23,003 bases of DNA. Origin: a virus. Positions 16,610 to 23,003 of this stretch are shown here, piece after piece. Each line of letters begins with the position of its first letter. Position 1 is the first letter of the stretch. The stretch covers positions 10,198 through 33,200 of the IMG/VR virus record IMGVR_UViG_3300002514_000097. One strand, written 5' to 3'. The notes beneath the pieces were generated by a model. The model made no database searches and had not been told where the DNA came from. It worked only from the letters and a program-made list of their open reading frames with translations. The translations under genes were made by a program, and so were the position numbers.

Positions 16610-17233
16610 ATGGCAGATAAAAGACAAAGAGTATATTATACAAAAGCACAAATAACCAAAGGATTAGAAACCGCTGGTGGTCAGTGGATGCTCGTGGATG
16701 GAACTGAATACATCGGTCAATACCATACCTATACAACTGGTGAAGTTTTCACTCAAGCCTCATTTGTTAATGGTGTATCAAAAATACTAATACCATATGT
16801 TGATTTAGAATCAGTATCCAACCTTGGGGTGGACTTTGCAAAAAACTTTGAGTATGATAATATAAAAAGAATAACTATATACGAAAGTGGAACACCGAAT
16901 TCAAAATTCATACAACCAACAGATAAAGATAGGATAAATGGGTACATGGTAAGATTATTTGCTCAAAAAGTAAATACCGCGGATGTTTTAATAGAAATAA
17001 ATAAAGATGATATTAAAAACATTGGCAAACCAGATGGTATGGATAAAAACTTATATAAAACGTTTTCATTAAGATGGAAAGTATCAGGCCCTATGAATGA
17101 TGTATTGGATTCGGCAGGAAACATAGTGGAATCTGGGATAGAACCTACAAACAGAAGAACAAGAGACTTAAAATCAGAAGAATTTCCCGCACTTAAAAAA
17201 TATTTAAAAGATTTAACTGAATTTTCTTTTTAA
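16610..17233 (+). CDS. Probable virion structural protein, unknown
   Basis: A 207-residue protein, last of the late block. The N-terminal part has VYYTKAQITKGLETAGGQWM and DGTEYIGQYHTYTTGEVFT (residues about 7-50), a 'Y-I-G-x-Y-H-x-Y-x-x-G-x-x-x-T' pattern I have seen in unnamed structural proteins of aquatic phages. The rest is a mix of strands and helices ending in a basic helix and SFF-like tail. There is no membrane segment or recognised enzyme motif. It follows the hub-like gene by 10 nt with an A/T leader (AAAATTTTAAA), so it is probably co-transcribed and likely a baseplate or tail part. Confidence 0.7.
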   Translation: MADKRQRVYYTKAQITKGLETAGGQWMLVDGTEYIGQYHTYTTGEVFTQASFVNGVSKILIPYVDLESVSNLGVDFAKNFEYDNIKRITIYESGTPNSKFIQPTDKDRINGYMVRLFAQKVNTADVLIEINKDDIKNIGKPDGMDKNLYKTFSLRWKVSGPMNDVLDSAGNIVESGIEPTNRRTRDLKSEEFPALKKYLKDLTEFSF

Positions 17234-17297
17234 TTTGAAAAATTATACTTATATTAGTTAAGACATTTTATTAAACAAAAAAATAATTGGATTTATT

Positions 17298-17477
17298 ATG
17301 AAATTTATTAGATTGGTATTATTGTTTGCAACATTAACTGTTACATCTTGTAGTGAAGATGCATCTATGCATATTGATATGGATGTTTTACACATCACAA
17401 GAAGTACTGATTCAGTTGCAGTTCAAAAAGTAGATACTACAGAGTTAGATAGTGTAATTGTGGATACTATTAAGTAA
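17298..17477 (+). CDS. Small phage-encoded lipoprotein
   Basis: A 59-residue protein. Residues 1-17 form a lipoprotein signal peptide: M-K-F-I-R, a hydrophobic LVLLFATLTV core, then lipobox V-T-S-C with Cys18 as the lipid-anchored residue. Directly after it come S-E-D, which resembles the acidic surface-export signal known for Bacteroidota lipoproteins. The mature part (42 residues) is acidic and Ser/Thr/Val-rich, with two 'D-S-V' motifs (residues 38-40 and 51-53), and has no Cys besides the anchor. Codon use looks normal. A terminator follows 21 nt later. Possible roles are superinfection exclusion at the receptor or an outer-membrane lysis protein (spanin-like); neither is shown by the sequence. 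Confidence 0.75.
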   Translation: MKFIRLVLLFATLTVTSCSEDASMHIDMDVLHITRSTDSVAVQKVDTTELDSVIVDTIK

Positions 17478-17498
17478 TCAAACAAGTACTGACTTACG

Positions 17499-17537
17499 AC
17501 CACACTTCATTTATTTGGGGTGTGGTTTTTTATTTTA
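17499..17537 (+). terminator. Rho-independent terminator after lipoprotein gene
   Basis: ACCACACTTC (17499-17508) pairs with GGGGTGTGGT (17517-17526), 10 bp with two G-T pairs and an 8-nt loop, followed by TTTTTATTTT. It closes the late transcript block. Confidence 0.87.
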
Positions 17538-17555
17538 AAAAAAGTTCCCAAAAAA

Positions 17556-17587
17556 TTTGGAATTGTCAAATAAATTTCTTATTTTAT
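17556..17587 (+). promoter_or_regulatory. Bacteroidota-like promoter P1
   Basis: TTTG (17556-17559), a 20-nt spacer, then TATTTTAT (17580-17587). It shares AATTTGGAATT at the -33 side and the exact spacing with P2 (18004). The expected transcript start is near 17593, about 30 nt before the ATG at 17622. Confidence 0.6.
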
Positions 17588-17621
17588 AGTAGAGATAGTA
17601 GTTAAATTAAATAATATAATT

Positions 17622-17975
17622 ATGAAAGAAGATAGTTTTAAGTTCCCATTTAACCCAACACTTATATACCAGACCGCAATGAGTGTATCTGGATATGGGG
17701 TTATACACAACGCATTCCCAACGAATGATGGAATGTGTCATACCACTGCAGTAATACTCGCATTAGAGGATTTATTTGAAGAATATGAACATTATGGAAA
17801 GACTGTTAGTAGAAATAACATAACCCACGTTATAAGAGACTTCCTTGACAATCTGCTGGTATATGCTGAAATAGATGAGTTCTACCAAACCAAACTTGAT
17901 AGGTTTTTACAAATTGTAGAAAAATCAGAGTGTATGTCAGATATAATAAATAATGTACATTTTTGTTTAAATTAA
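17622..17975 (+). CDS. Hypothetical protein (117 aa)
   Basis: A 117-residue soluble, mainly helical protein I do not recognise. It has an N-terminal F-x-F-P-F-N-P-T-L-I-Y segment, three cysteines (near 39, 104 and 115) without metal-site spacing, and an acidic helix LALEDLFEEYEHYGK near 46-60. It is a single-gene unit between promoter P1 and promoter P2, with no clear terminator after it. It is probably an early or middle gene because of its promoter type. No function can be inferred. Confidence 0.72.
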   Translation: MKEDSFKFPFNPTLIYQTAMSVSGYGVIHNAFPTNDGMCHTTAVILALEDLFEEYEHYGKTVSRNNITHVIRDFLDNLLVYAEIDEFYQTKLDRFLQIVEKSECMSDIINNVHFCLN

Positions 17976-18003
17976 AACTTTAACAAAATCTTAACACTTT
18001 AAA

Positions 18004-18035
18004 TTTGGAATTTTCATACAATTATCGTATCTTTA
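18004..18035 (+). promoter_or_regulatory. Bacteroidota-like promoter P2
   Basis: TTTG (18004-18007), a 20-nt spacer, then TATCTTTA (18028-18035), which matches TAnnTTTG at 7 of 8 positions. It is the best of the three copies. It heads the five-gene cassette 18090-19325, whose gaps show no further promoter. Confidence 0.68.
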
Positions 18036-18089
18036 TATTGTAGGGTTGATGAGGGGAGAATGACTTAAAAAATATAAAAATTGAAAAAA

Positions 18090-18332
18090 ATGAATATGAC
18101 CGAATTAGAATTACAAGTTTTAAAAGCTGTTATTAAATCTGACTACCAAGATGATGAAATTGTTGACAACCCAATATGGTTGATTGAGGAATGTGATGTT
18201 GATATGACCAAAGGTCAGTTGGCTGGTGCAGTTAGTTCTTGTGTTAAGAAAGGTTTCATTGGTCACGATGATGAAACGATGTGGGTGACAGAAAATGGTA
18301 TGATTGAATACATTAGAAATTTAATAAAATAA
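18090..18332 (+). CDS. Small winged-helix-like protein
   Basis: An 80-residue protein from the ATG at 18090. The TTG at 18081 would add M-K-K, but the leader TAAAAATTGAAAAAA before 18090 matches the A-rich leaders of the next four genes. The layout suggests a winged helix-turn-helix: helix MTELELQVLKAVIKS (4-18), helix IWLIEECD, helix TKGQLAGAVSSCVKKG (40-55), then a strand-turn-strand FIGHDDETMWVTENG and a last helix. The 'Q-L-x-G-x-V-x-S-x-x-x-K-K-G-x-I' recognition-helix pattern followed by '(V/L)-T-E-x-G' is common in MarR-like and phage regulatory proteins. First gene of its operon, it could regulate P1-P3 or host genes; this is inferred. Confidence 0.7.
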   Translation: MNMTELELQVLKAVIKSDYQDDEIVDNPIWLIEECDVDMTKGQLAGAVSSCVKKGFIGHDDETMWVTENGMIEYIRNLIK

Positions 18333-18346
18333 TTAAAAATTAAAAA

Positions 18347-18547
18347 ATGAAAGAAATTATTAAAGTTGGAATACAAATCATAGATAGAGGAATTTCATAC
18401 CCATTATCAAGTGGACTTGAGGTTCATAGACCAGTTGAGAAAAATGTTGAAAAGTTCTTAACTGAAAATGCTCATGCTATGGACTTATCATCCAAGTTTG
18501 AATTTGAAATAACAAGTGAAAAATCTGTTGGATTTGGAACTATATAA
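18347..18547 (+). CDS. Hypothetical protein (66 aa)
   Basis: A 66-residue protein of unknown function, second in the small-gene cassette, 14 nt after the first. It is short and mixed: beta-strand IIKVGIQII, a polar loop, an amphipathic helix VEKNVEKFLTENA, and a strand KFEFEITSE. It has no cysteine and no membrane segment. The leader AATTAAAAATTAAAAA has no SD. Confidence 0.65.
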   Translation: MKEIIKVGIQIIDRGISYPLSSGLEVHRPVEKNVEKFLTENAHAMDLSSKFEFEITSEKSVGFGTI

Positions 18548-18561
18548 AAATTAGAAAAATT

Positions 18562-18882
18562 ATGAAAAAACCACAAGTAACAAAACCTTGGTCAAATGAA
18601 ATGTATGAATGGAATAATGGGGTTGCTGACCAAATGAAAACGGAGATTAAAATCCAAATTAAAACTGCTTACATAAACACAGATTGGGATAAACTCAATG
18701 AATTGATGGATTTATGTGGTGGTATTAAATATGGTGAGGGATATGACATCCAAGATTTATACGAAGGTTGTATAAACGAATTGGAACGAGTTCCAAACTA
18801 TTGGTTGAATGATGAATGGGGGTATGCAGTTACACAAGGTATAGTTTCAGATTGTGTTAAAATAAATTTTGTTGGATATTAA
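18562..18882 (+). CDS. Hypothetical protein (106 aa)
   Basis: A 106-residue acidic soluble protein rich in Trp (residues 10, 17, 44, 80 and 86) with three spread cysteines. Predicted helices cover most of it. Residues 65-75 (DIQDLYEGCINELE) form the clearest amphipathic helix. I recognise no family. The leader AAAAATTAGAAAAATT lacks SD. Third gene of the cassette. Confidence 0.65.
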   Translation: MKKPQVTKPWSNEMYEWNNGVADQMKTEIKIQIKTAYINTDWDKLNELMDLCGGIKYGEGYDIQDLYEGCINELERVPNYWLNDEWGYAVTQGIVSDCVKINFVGY

Positions 18883-18895
18883 AAATTAAAAAATT

Positions 18896-19105
18896 ATGGA
18901 GATTTTCATTAAAAAAGATTTCAAAATTAAAAAGTACAATTGGGGTATTGAATACCTAACAAAGAAAACAAAACTATTAGGTCGTAAACCAGATAAAATC
19001 CGTATTGGTGATGAGGTGTTCAAATACTACCGTACTGAACGGATGCCGCTAACTGGTGACAAGTATGTTTATATGAATAAAAATAAAATTGCAGTTTTTT
19101 GGTAA
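18896..19105 (+). CDS. Small basic protein (69 aa)
   Basis: A 69-residue, strongly basic protein (many Lys, few acids), mainly strands: MEIFIKKDFKIKKY, then KIRIGDEVFKYYRTERM and KYVYMNKNKIAVFW. A small beta-barrel that binds nucleic acid would fit the charge, but no specific family is seen. Fourth gene of the cassette, with leader ATTAAAAATTAAAAAATT. Confidence 0.62.
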   Translation: MEIFIKKDFKIKKYNWGIEYLTKKTKLLGRKPDKIRIGDEVFKYYRTERMPLTGDKYVYMNKNKIAVFW

Positions 19106-19127
19106 TAAAATATAAAAATTAAGAGTT

Positions 19128-19325
19128 ATGGATAGAGTTACAGCAAATGACCTTAAAGGTTGGGATGGTTACGGTAAACGTGGAGAAGCAATCTACGATG
19201 CTATGTTTGAACAAGAAAAAAATGAGATGATTGAATTGGGGTTAGAGTGCAAATGTGGACTTCCTAAATGGCAAAAAGAAGATAAATACTGTGAGGGTGA
19301 CTATTGCACATACGATTATGTATAA
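19128..19325 (+). CDS. Small putative metal-binding protein (65 aa)
   Basis: A 65-residue protein with an amphipathic N-terminal helix region and four cysteines in the last 25 residues: C41-x-C43, then C55 and C60 (C-x-C-x11-C-x4-C). This could hold one zinc ion, though spacing is not that of a standard ribbon. The leader AAAATATAAAAATTAAGAGTT contains a weak GAG. Last gene before promoter P3. Its role is unknown. Confidence 0.65.
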   Translation: MDRVTANDLKGWDGYGKRGEAIYDAMFEQEKNEMIELGLECKCGLPKWQKEDKYCEGDYCTYDYV

Positions 19326-19327
19326 AA

Positions 19328-19359
19328 TTTGGATAATTCAAAATAATTTAGTATATTAT
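19328..19359 (+). promoter_or_regulatory. Bacteroidota-like promoter P3
   Basis: TTTG (19328-19331), a 20-nt spacer, then TATATTAT (19352-19359). The -33 flank AAATTTGGATAATTCA matches P1 and P2. The expected transcript start is about 19364-19366, at the first possible ATG of the polymerase, so that ATG would be leaderless. Confidence 0.52.
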
Positions 19360-19363
19360 CTAA

Positions 19364-20632
19364 ATGATAGAATTTATAGAAAAAGGAAAAGTTGATATGG
19401 AAGTAGTGTATATCCATCCTATATGGGCGGATATACACTCCCACTATATTAATAATAAATTATCATTAATATATATTTATGATATACAGAGTGGCAGGGA
19501 GCTTGTAGTAAATATTGGAAATACAGACCATCATACAACACATATAAACCATCTCACCTTTGATTTCAAGGAAGCGTTTGTGTTTGGTAAAAAGTCGTTC
19601 TTAAATTTGATTCAACTTCCTTATATGTATGATGCCGACCTAATAAAGTATCTACAAGTGAACGAGCAACTAAAACGGAATCAAACTCCTTGTCACTCTT
19701 TTTTTTATAGAAAATTCCACAATGTTAGAGGTGTAAATAATTTAATTCCGATTGGCAAACATATAGAATCCATCAGAAAAACAAAAGATGAGTTTCTTCA
19801 GCATTATGATAGTGAAAATGGTATTACAGAAGAAGCAAAGAAATTTGATAATTTCTATATAAAATCATTACACGACATAGAGAAAAATGGATTATACACT
19901 TCCAACGGCTTTGAACACTCACAATACAATATATATACAACAACATCAAGACCATCCAATACATTCAATGGAGTAAACTATGCAGCCTTAAACAAAGAGG
20001 ATGGTAGTAGGTCAAGGTTTATATCAAGATTCGATGGTGGCAAGTTAATACAGTTTGATTACGATGCATATCACCCACGAATAATTGGTAAGATGGTTGG
20101 AGAACCCATTTCAAATGAGGTCTCTGGTCACCAAGTATTAGCCGATATGTATGGAGTATCTTATGATGAATCAAAAGCAATTACATTTAGACAATTATAT
20201 GGTGGTGTACAAGATGAATATTTACATATACCACTATTTCAAAAAACATCACATTGGATTGATTTGAATTGGATGGAGTTTAATCGTAATGGGTATGTTA
20301 AAACTCCATTAGGTAGAAAGTTAAAAAAAGGTAACTTTAGAAACATGAATGCCAACAAATTATTTAACTATATGTTACAAGCAACAGAGACCGAGTTGAA
20401 TGTACGCATTATATCCAAAATAAATGGGTTTTTAAAGGATAAAAAGTCAAAATTGATGTTATACACATATGACTCATATTTATTAGATATACACCCACAA
20501 GAATTTAGTTTATTAAATCAATTAAAGATACTTATAGAAGGTAATGGTTTTAAATCTAAAGTGGAAATTGGTGATAATTATTCAGAGATGAAACCAATTG
20601 AAATAGAAAACAAGCAGGAAAATATTATATGA
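19364..20632 (+). CDS. Compact family A DNA polymerase
   Basis: PolI-type DNA polymerase of 422 residues, about 411 if translation starts at the ATG at 19397, which has AAGGA 9-10 nt before it. Visible motifs are a TxxRPSNTFNGVNYAAL strand-binding region (about 194-209); motif A LIQFDYDAYHPRI with catalytic D232 (228-240); motif B SKAITFRQLYGG with K271, F275 and Y279 (270-281); NYMLQATETELN (335-346); and motif C YTYDSYLLDI with catalytic D370 (367-376). Unusual residues are His237 where E. coli has E710, Tyr at the R754 position, and Y-D-S in place of H-D-E. The first 110 residues look like a worn RNase-H/exonuclease fold without DEDD residues. There is no 5'-nuclease domain. T4 itself uses a family B polymerase, so this is a different replicase type or an accessory enzyme. 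Confidence 0.82.
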   Translation: MIEFIEKGKVDMEVVYIHPIWADIHSHYINNKLSLIYIYDIQSGRELVVNIGNTDHHTTHINHLTFDFKEAFVFGKKSFLNLIQLPYMYDADLIKYLQVNEQLKRNQTPCHSFFYRKFHNVRGVNNLIPIGKHIESIRKTKDEFLQHYDSENGITEEAKKFDNFYIKSLHDIEKNGLYTSNGFEHSQYNIYTTTSRPSNTFNGVNYAALNKEDGSRSRFISRFDGGKLIQFDYDAYHPRIIGKMVGEPISNEVSGHQVLADMYGVSYDESKAITFRQLYGGVQDEYLHIPLFQKTSHWIDLNWMEFNRNGYVKTPLGRKLKKGNFRNMNANKLFNYMLQATETELNVRIISKINGFLKDKKSKLMLYTYDSYLLDIHPQEFSLLNQLKILIEGNGFKSKVEIGDNYSEMKPIEIENKQENII

Positions 20633-22848
20633 AAAATCTTATTGAAACTATATCCAGATTATGGTGGATAAAAGTTAGGGGTGAGTTAACAAATCCTCAC
20701 TCAGAAAAATCAATGAAAGCATTAGAAGAAGTTCTTGTAGAGGATTTGTGTTTTGATGACTTTGTGGTTGATTATGTTATGGAAGCTATAGGTGATGAAC
20801 CCAAAGATTCAGAAGAAGAAAAGGAAGACTCCGAAGAAACGGAAGATGAGACACCTGACGAAGAAGAAGATGGTGATAAGGCTGTAGCCATAAAGAATAT
20901 AAAACATGGTTCACTTACTCAATTGGAGAAAGATAGATTAAAAGAAGTCTCTACTATCAAATTTCAAGAATTCTGTGTAGAAGTTGGTAAAATTATTAGT
21001 GATGGAACATTATTAACTGAAGCGTCTGTTTGGGATAAATCACCAGGTACAGAAATGTTATGGACAAAAAATACCCCAGTCAACTGGGTGAAGGGCAAAC
21101 ATGGAGTACCATTACCCAAAGGGCCATATATAGTAGTATCTCCTACTGATGATGCTATAGATGTTGACCTTGGTAGTTCTGGAGAAGTATTCACTGCATA
21201 TATTAAAGCTAGTGGTAAAGTATATAAGATGCATGGTTCAAGTAATAAAATGAAAAATGTGTTTGTTAACTCAACATCTAAAAAGTCACCATACAAAATA
21301 AAATGGGGTGAAAATGAATTTGAATCAGCCGCATGTACTGGTTTATATTTTGACCCAAAGACACACTACAAAAACCTAACGGCGGCCGGTGAGCTTCCAA
21401 ACCAAAAAGTTTTAGATGATGCAATATCTGCTTTTAAGTCGGCATTAAAAGCCGAATCGGCGGGGAAAGCCGCATTAGACTCAATATCTGGTATACCCGA
21501 TGTACTTCTTGCACTTGAACTTGCAATGGGTGTTCAAAACTTCGCAACCGCCCACAATTGCGTAGGTTGGAACTTTATTCATAAAAGTATACAAAAGTAT
21601 TATGATGCCGAAAAGGCAAATGGTCTTTTAATTAAACCTGATAATCCTGGTAAGAAGGACAATACTGCAGATACTATTATTTTTTCTAAAAATTCATCAG
21701 TAACAGCCCTCCTTAAAAGTGTAGAAGAAGATAAAGTTACATTTGATAGTTCAGGTAAGTGTACAACGGCATCTGGTGTTGAATTTTATCAAATAAGTAA
21801 TAAAAAGTCAGAATCGGGAGCTCAACTGGGAAGAATCCAGAAAGCTTTTCAAGAAAAGTATGGTTTAGGTGCACCATTAGATACGTGGAGGGTACGTTTA
21901 ACAATAGAAGCTATAGAACATGGTGACAGTGCATTTTTACTTAATGAAGGTTTAATGGATTATTTCAAACAAGGTTTAAAATATATTAAAGACACATTCG
22001 TGGATATACTTGATAAAATAAAAAGTAAAGTGAGTTCATTTAGTAAAACTCTATTAGGAAAATTCAGAAAAACATTCAAAAAGCCATCTCCTTCATTGGA
22101 TAATTTCATGAAAGGAAGATTTAATCAAATGGTAAAACAACTTAACGAAGCCAGTAAACCTCGTTACTCCTATCAAGAATATTCAACCATGGTTGGAAAA
22201 GATGCGGCAGACGGAAAAATGAAAGAAATAAATGAGTTGAAAAAAAAGGCGGTGGACGAGTGGGATAAATTAGAAAAATTATTAGATGTACCAGACGATG
22301 GTATAGATAAAACAAAAACTTCTACGGGTCCGATTGTTCCAGGAACACTAACAGCCGAGTCGGGTCGAGCTCTTGTTCTCAAGTTGATGGTAAACTATAT
22401 GGCATACGAGCATGTCATTGCAATGTTAAAATCCGAATCGGGTAGCATACGAGGTGTATCTAATGTTTTAGATGACTTTGTAGAATTAGAAAAAGAGATG
22501 TATTTCGGCCGAACTGAATTACCACTATTTAAGGTATATGGTATAACCCCTTCAAGTGGTACTGCATGGCACTACTTAAAGAGCGGGAAGGAGTTTACAG
22601 AGCAAAGAAAATTGGCTATGAATATGGATATAGTTAAGGATGGAAAATACATACCTGGTATAGTAGTACAATCATCAAGACAAGGAGCAGGTCACGCGAC
22701 TATAGCTGCATGGATATTACATTCGGTAACAGAGGAAGGAACGGAATATACAAAGCTTGATTTTAGGTCTAGTGACAAATACACATTAACGTTTTCAGTG
22801 CAAGGTAATGATGTCGTTAATGGTGTCGGAGTATTAAAAATGCTATAA
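20629..22848 (+). CDS. Large multidomain protein, unknown (possible nuclease-like core)
   Basis: A 739-residue protein whose ATG overlaps the polymerase stop (ATGA, 20629-20632), so the two are translationally coupled. Parts: a small helical N-domain (1-52); a very acidic linker (55-84, runs of Glu/Asp); a large alpha/beta domain (100-435); a basic amphipathic helix pair (441-485); a helical segment (495-555); and a C-terminal alpha/beta domain (570-739). In the core, NTADTIIFS (345-353) followed by FYQISNKKS (386-394) resembles the D...(E/Q)-x-K layout of PD-(D/E)XK nucleases, with Q or S in place of the Glu. This is weak evidence. I recall similar 'AD-I-x-x...S-x-K-K...A-x-L-G' proteins in marine phages without an assigned function. 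Confidence 0.72.
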   Translation: MKNLIETISRLWWIKVRGELTNPHSEKSMKALEEVLVEDLCFDDFVVDYVMEAIGDEPKDSEEEKEDSEETEDETPDEEEDGDKAVAIKNIKHGSLTQLEKDRLKEVSTIKFQEFCVEVGKIISDGTLLTEASVWDKSPGTEMLWTKNTPVNWVKGKHGVPLPKGPYIVVSPTDDAIDVDLGSSGEVFTAYIKASGKVYKMHGSSNKMKNVFVNSTSKKSPYKIKWGENEFESAACTGLYFDPKTHYKNLTAAGELPNQKVLDDAISAFKSALKAESAGKAALDSISGIPDVLLALELAMGVQNFATAHNCVGWNFIHKSIQKYYDAEKANGLLIKPDNPGKKDNTADTIIFSKNSSVTALLKSVEEDKVTFDSSGKCTTASGVEFYQISNKKSESGAQLGRIQKAFQEKYGLGAPLDTWRVRLTIEAIEHGDSAFLLNEGLMDYFKQGLKYIKDTFVDILDKIKSKVSSFSKTLLGKFRKTFKKPSPSLDNFMKGRFNQMVKQLNEASKPRYSYQEYSTMVGKDAADGKMKEINELKKKAVDEWDKLEKLLDVPDDGIDKTKTSTGPIVPGTLTAESGRALVLKLMVNYMAYEHVIAMLKSESGSIRGVSNVLDDFVELEKEMYFGRTELPLFKVYGITPSSGTAWHYLKSGKEFTEQRKLAMNMDIVKDGKYIPGIVVQSSRQGAGHATIAAWILHSVTEEGTEYTKLDFRSSDKYTLTFSVQGNDVVNGVGVLKML

Positions 22849-22869
22849 TCAATAATACGGAGACAATGA

Positions 22870-23003
22870 TTGAAAACACAACTACTATGTAGCTTTACAA
22901 CTGAAGAGTCCTTTGAACAAACACTTAAAACTATATTTGAATCATATGACCTATTCAGTAGAAAGATTTTTATATTAAAATTAGAACCATCAAAAGAATT
23001 GGT
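22870..23003 (+). CDS. Hypothetical protein, 3' partial
   Basis: An open frame running off the window end, from a TTG at 22870 with SD GGAG (22859-22862) at 7-nt spacing. The nearby ATG at 22866 is out of frame and stops after eight codons, so the TTG is the better start. The 44 visible residues begin MKTQLLCSFTTEESFEQTLK and read as a compact alpha/beta N-terminus (strand, acidic helix, then a KIFILKLEP strand). I do not recognise the family. It lies 21 nt after the 739-aa protein gene and probably shares its transcript. Confidence 0.6.
   Translation, partial: MKTQLLCSFTTEESFEQTLKTIFESYDLFSRKIFILKLEPSKEL

Overview
The window is an AT-rich segment (roughly one third G+C by eye) of a contractile-tailed phage genome with T4-like tail gene order. 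Every gene I accept reads on the + strand. The host is probably a member of the Bacteroidota, perhaps a marine flavobacterium. Four things point that way. Three promoters have the form TTTG-N20-TAnnTTt, which resembles the Bacteroidota -33/-7 promoter. Many starts have A-rich leaders without a Shine-Dalgarno (SD) sequence. One small lipoprotein carries acidic residues right after its lipid-anchored cysteine. The G+C content is low. None of these is conclusive alone.

Region 1 (1-7212), neck, tail tube and chaperone. The order is neck protein gp13 (5' end cut off), neck protein gp14, tail terminator gp15, a 99-aa coiled-coil protein, tail sheath gp18, tail tube gp19, a gp26-like baseplate/tail-assembly protein, and a 59-aa protein. 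The gp26-like gene ends just after a seven-T run. A conserved-looking continuation lies in the +1 frame and has no start codon of its own after the run. This looks like a programmed frameshift of the tail-assembly-chaperone (lambda G/GT) kind, placed where such a gene is expected, between tube and tape measure. Five genes here have the octamer TATTTATA 38-47 nt before the start codon, a probable late-promoter element. Two strong terminators follow sheath and tube.

Region 2 (7232-17233), tape measure and baseplate. An 812-aa tape measure protein is followed by a 1534-aa protein made of three different repeat arrays joined to a baseplate-like C-terminal domain. Then come a LysM-type gp53-like protein, a probable baseplate hub protein, and a 207-aa probable structural protein. 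Gaps are short and I see no internal promoter, so this is probably one late operon.

Region 3 (17234-19325), small accessory genes. It holds a 59-aa lipoprotein with a terminator, a 117-aa orphan, and five small genes (65-106 aa). One of these looks like a winged helix and one like a small metal-binding protein. The Bacteroidota-like promoters begin here, which suggests early or middle expression by the host RNA polymerase.

Region 4 (19328-23003), replication-related. The third such promoter drives a compact family A DNA polymerase of 411-422 aa. It keeps the catalytic aspartates but has several altered motif residues and no visible exonuclease active site. Its stop overlaps the start of a 739-aa multidomain protein of unknown function, and a partial gene runs off the end. 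I see no tRNA, rRNA, CRISPR array, integrase or insertion sequence.
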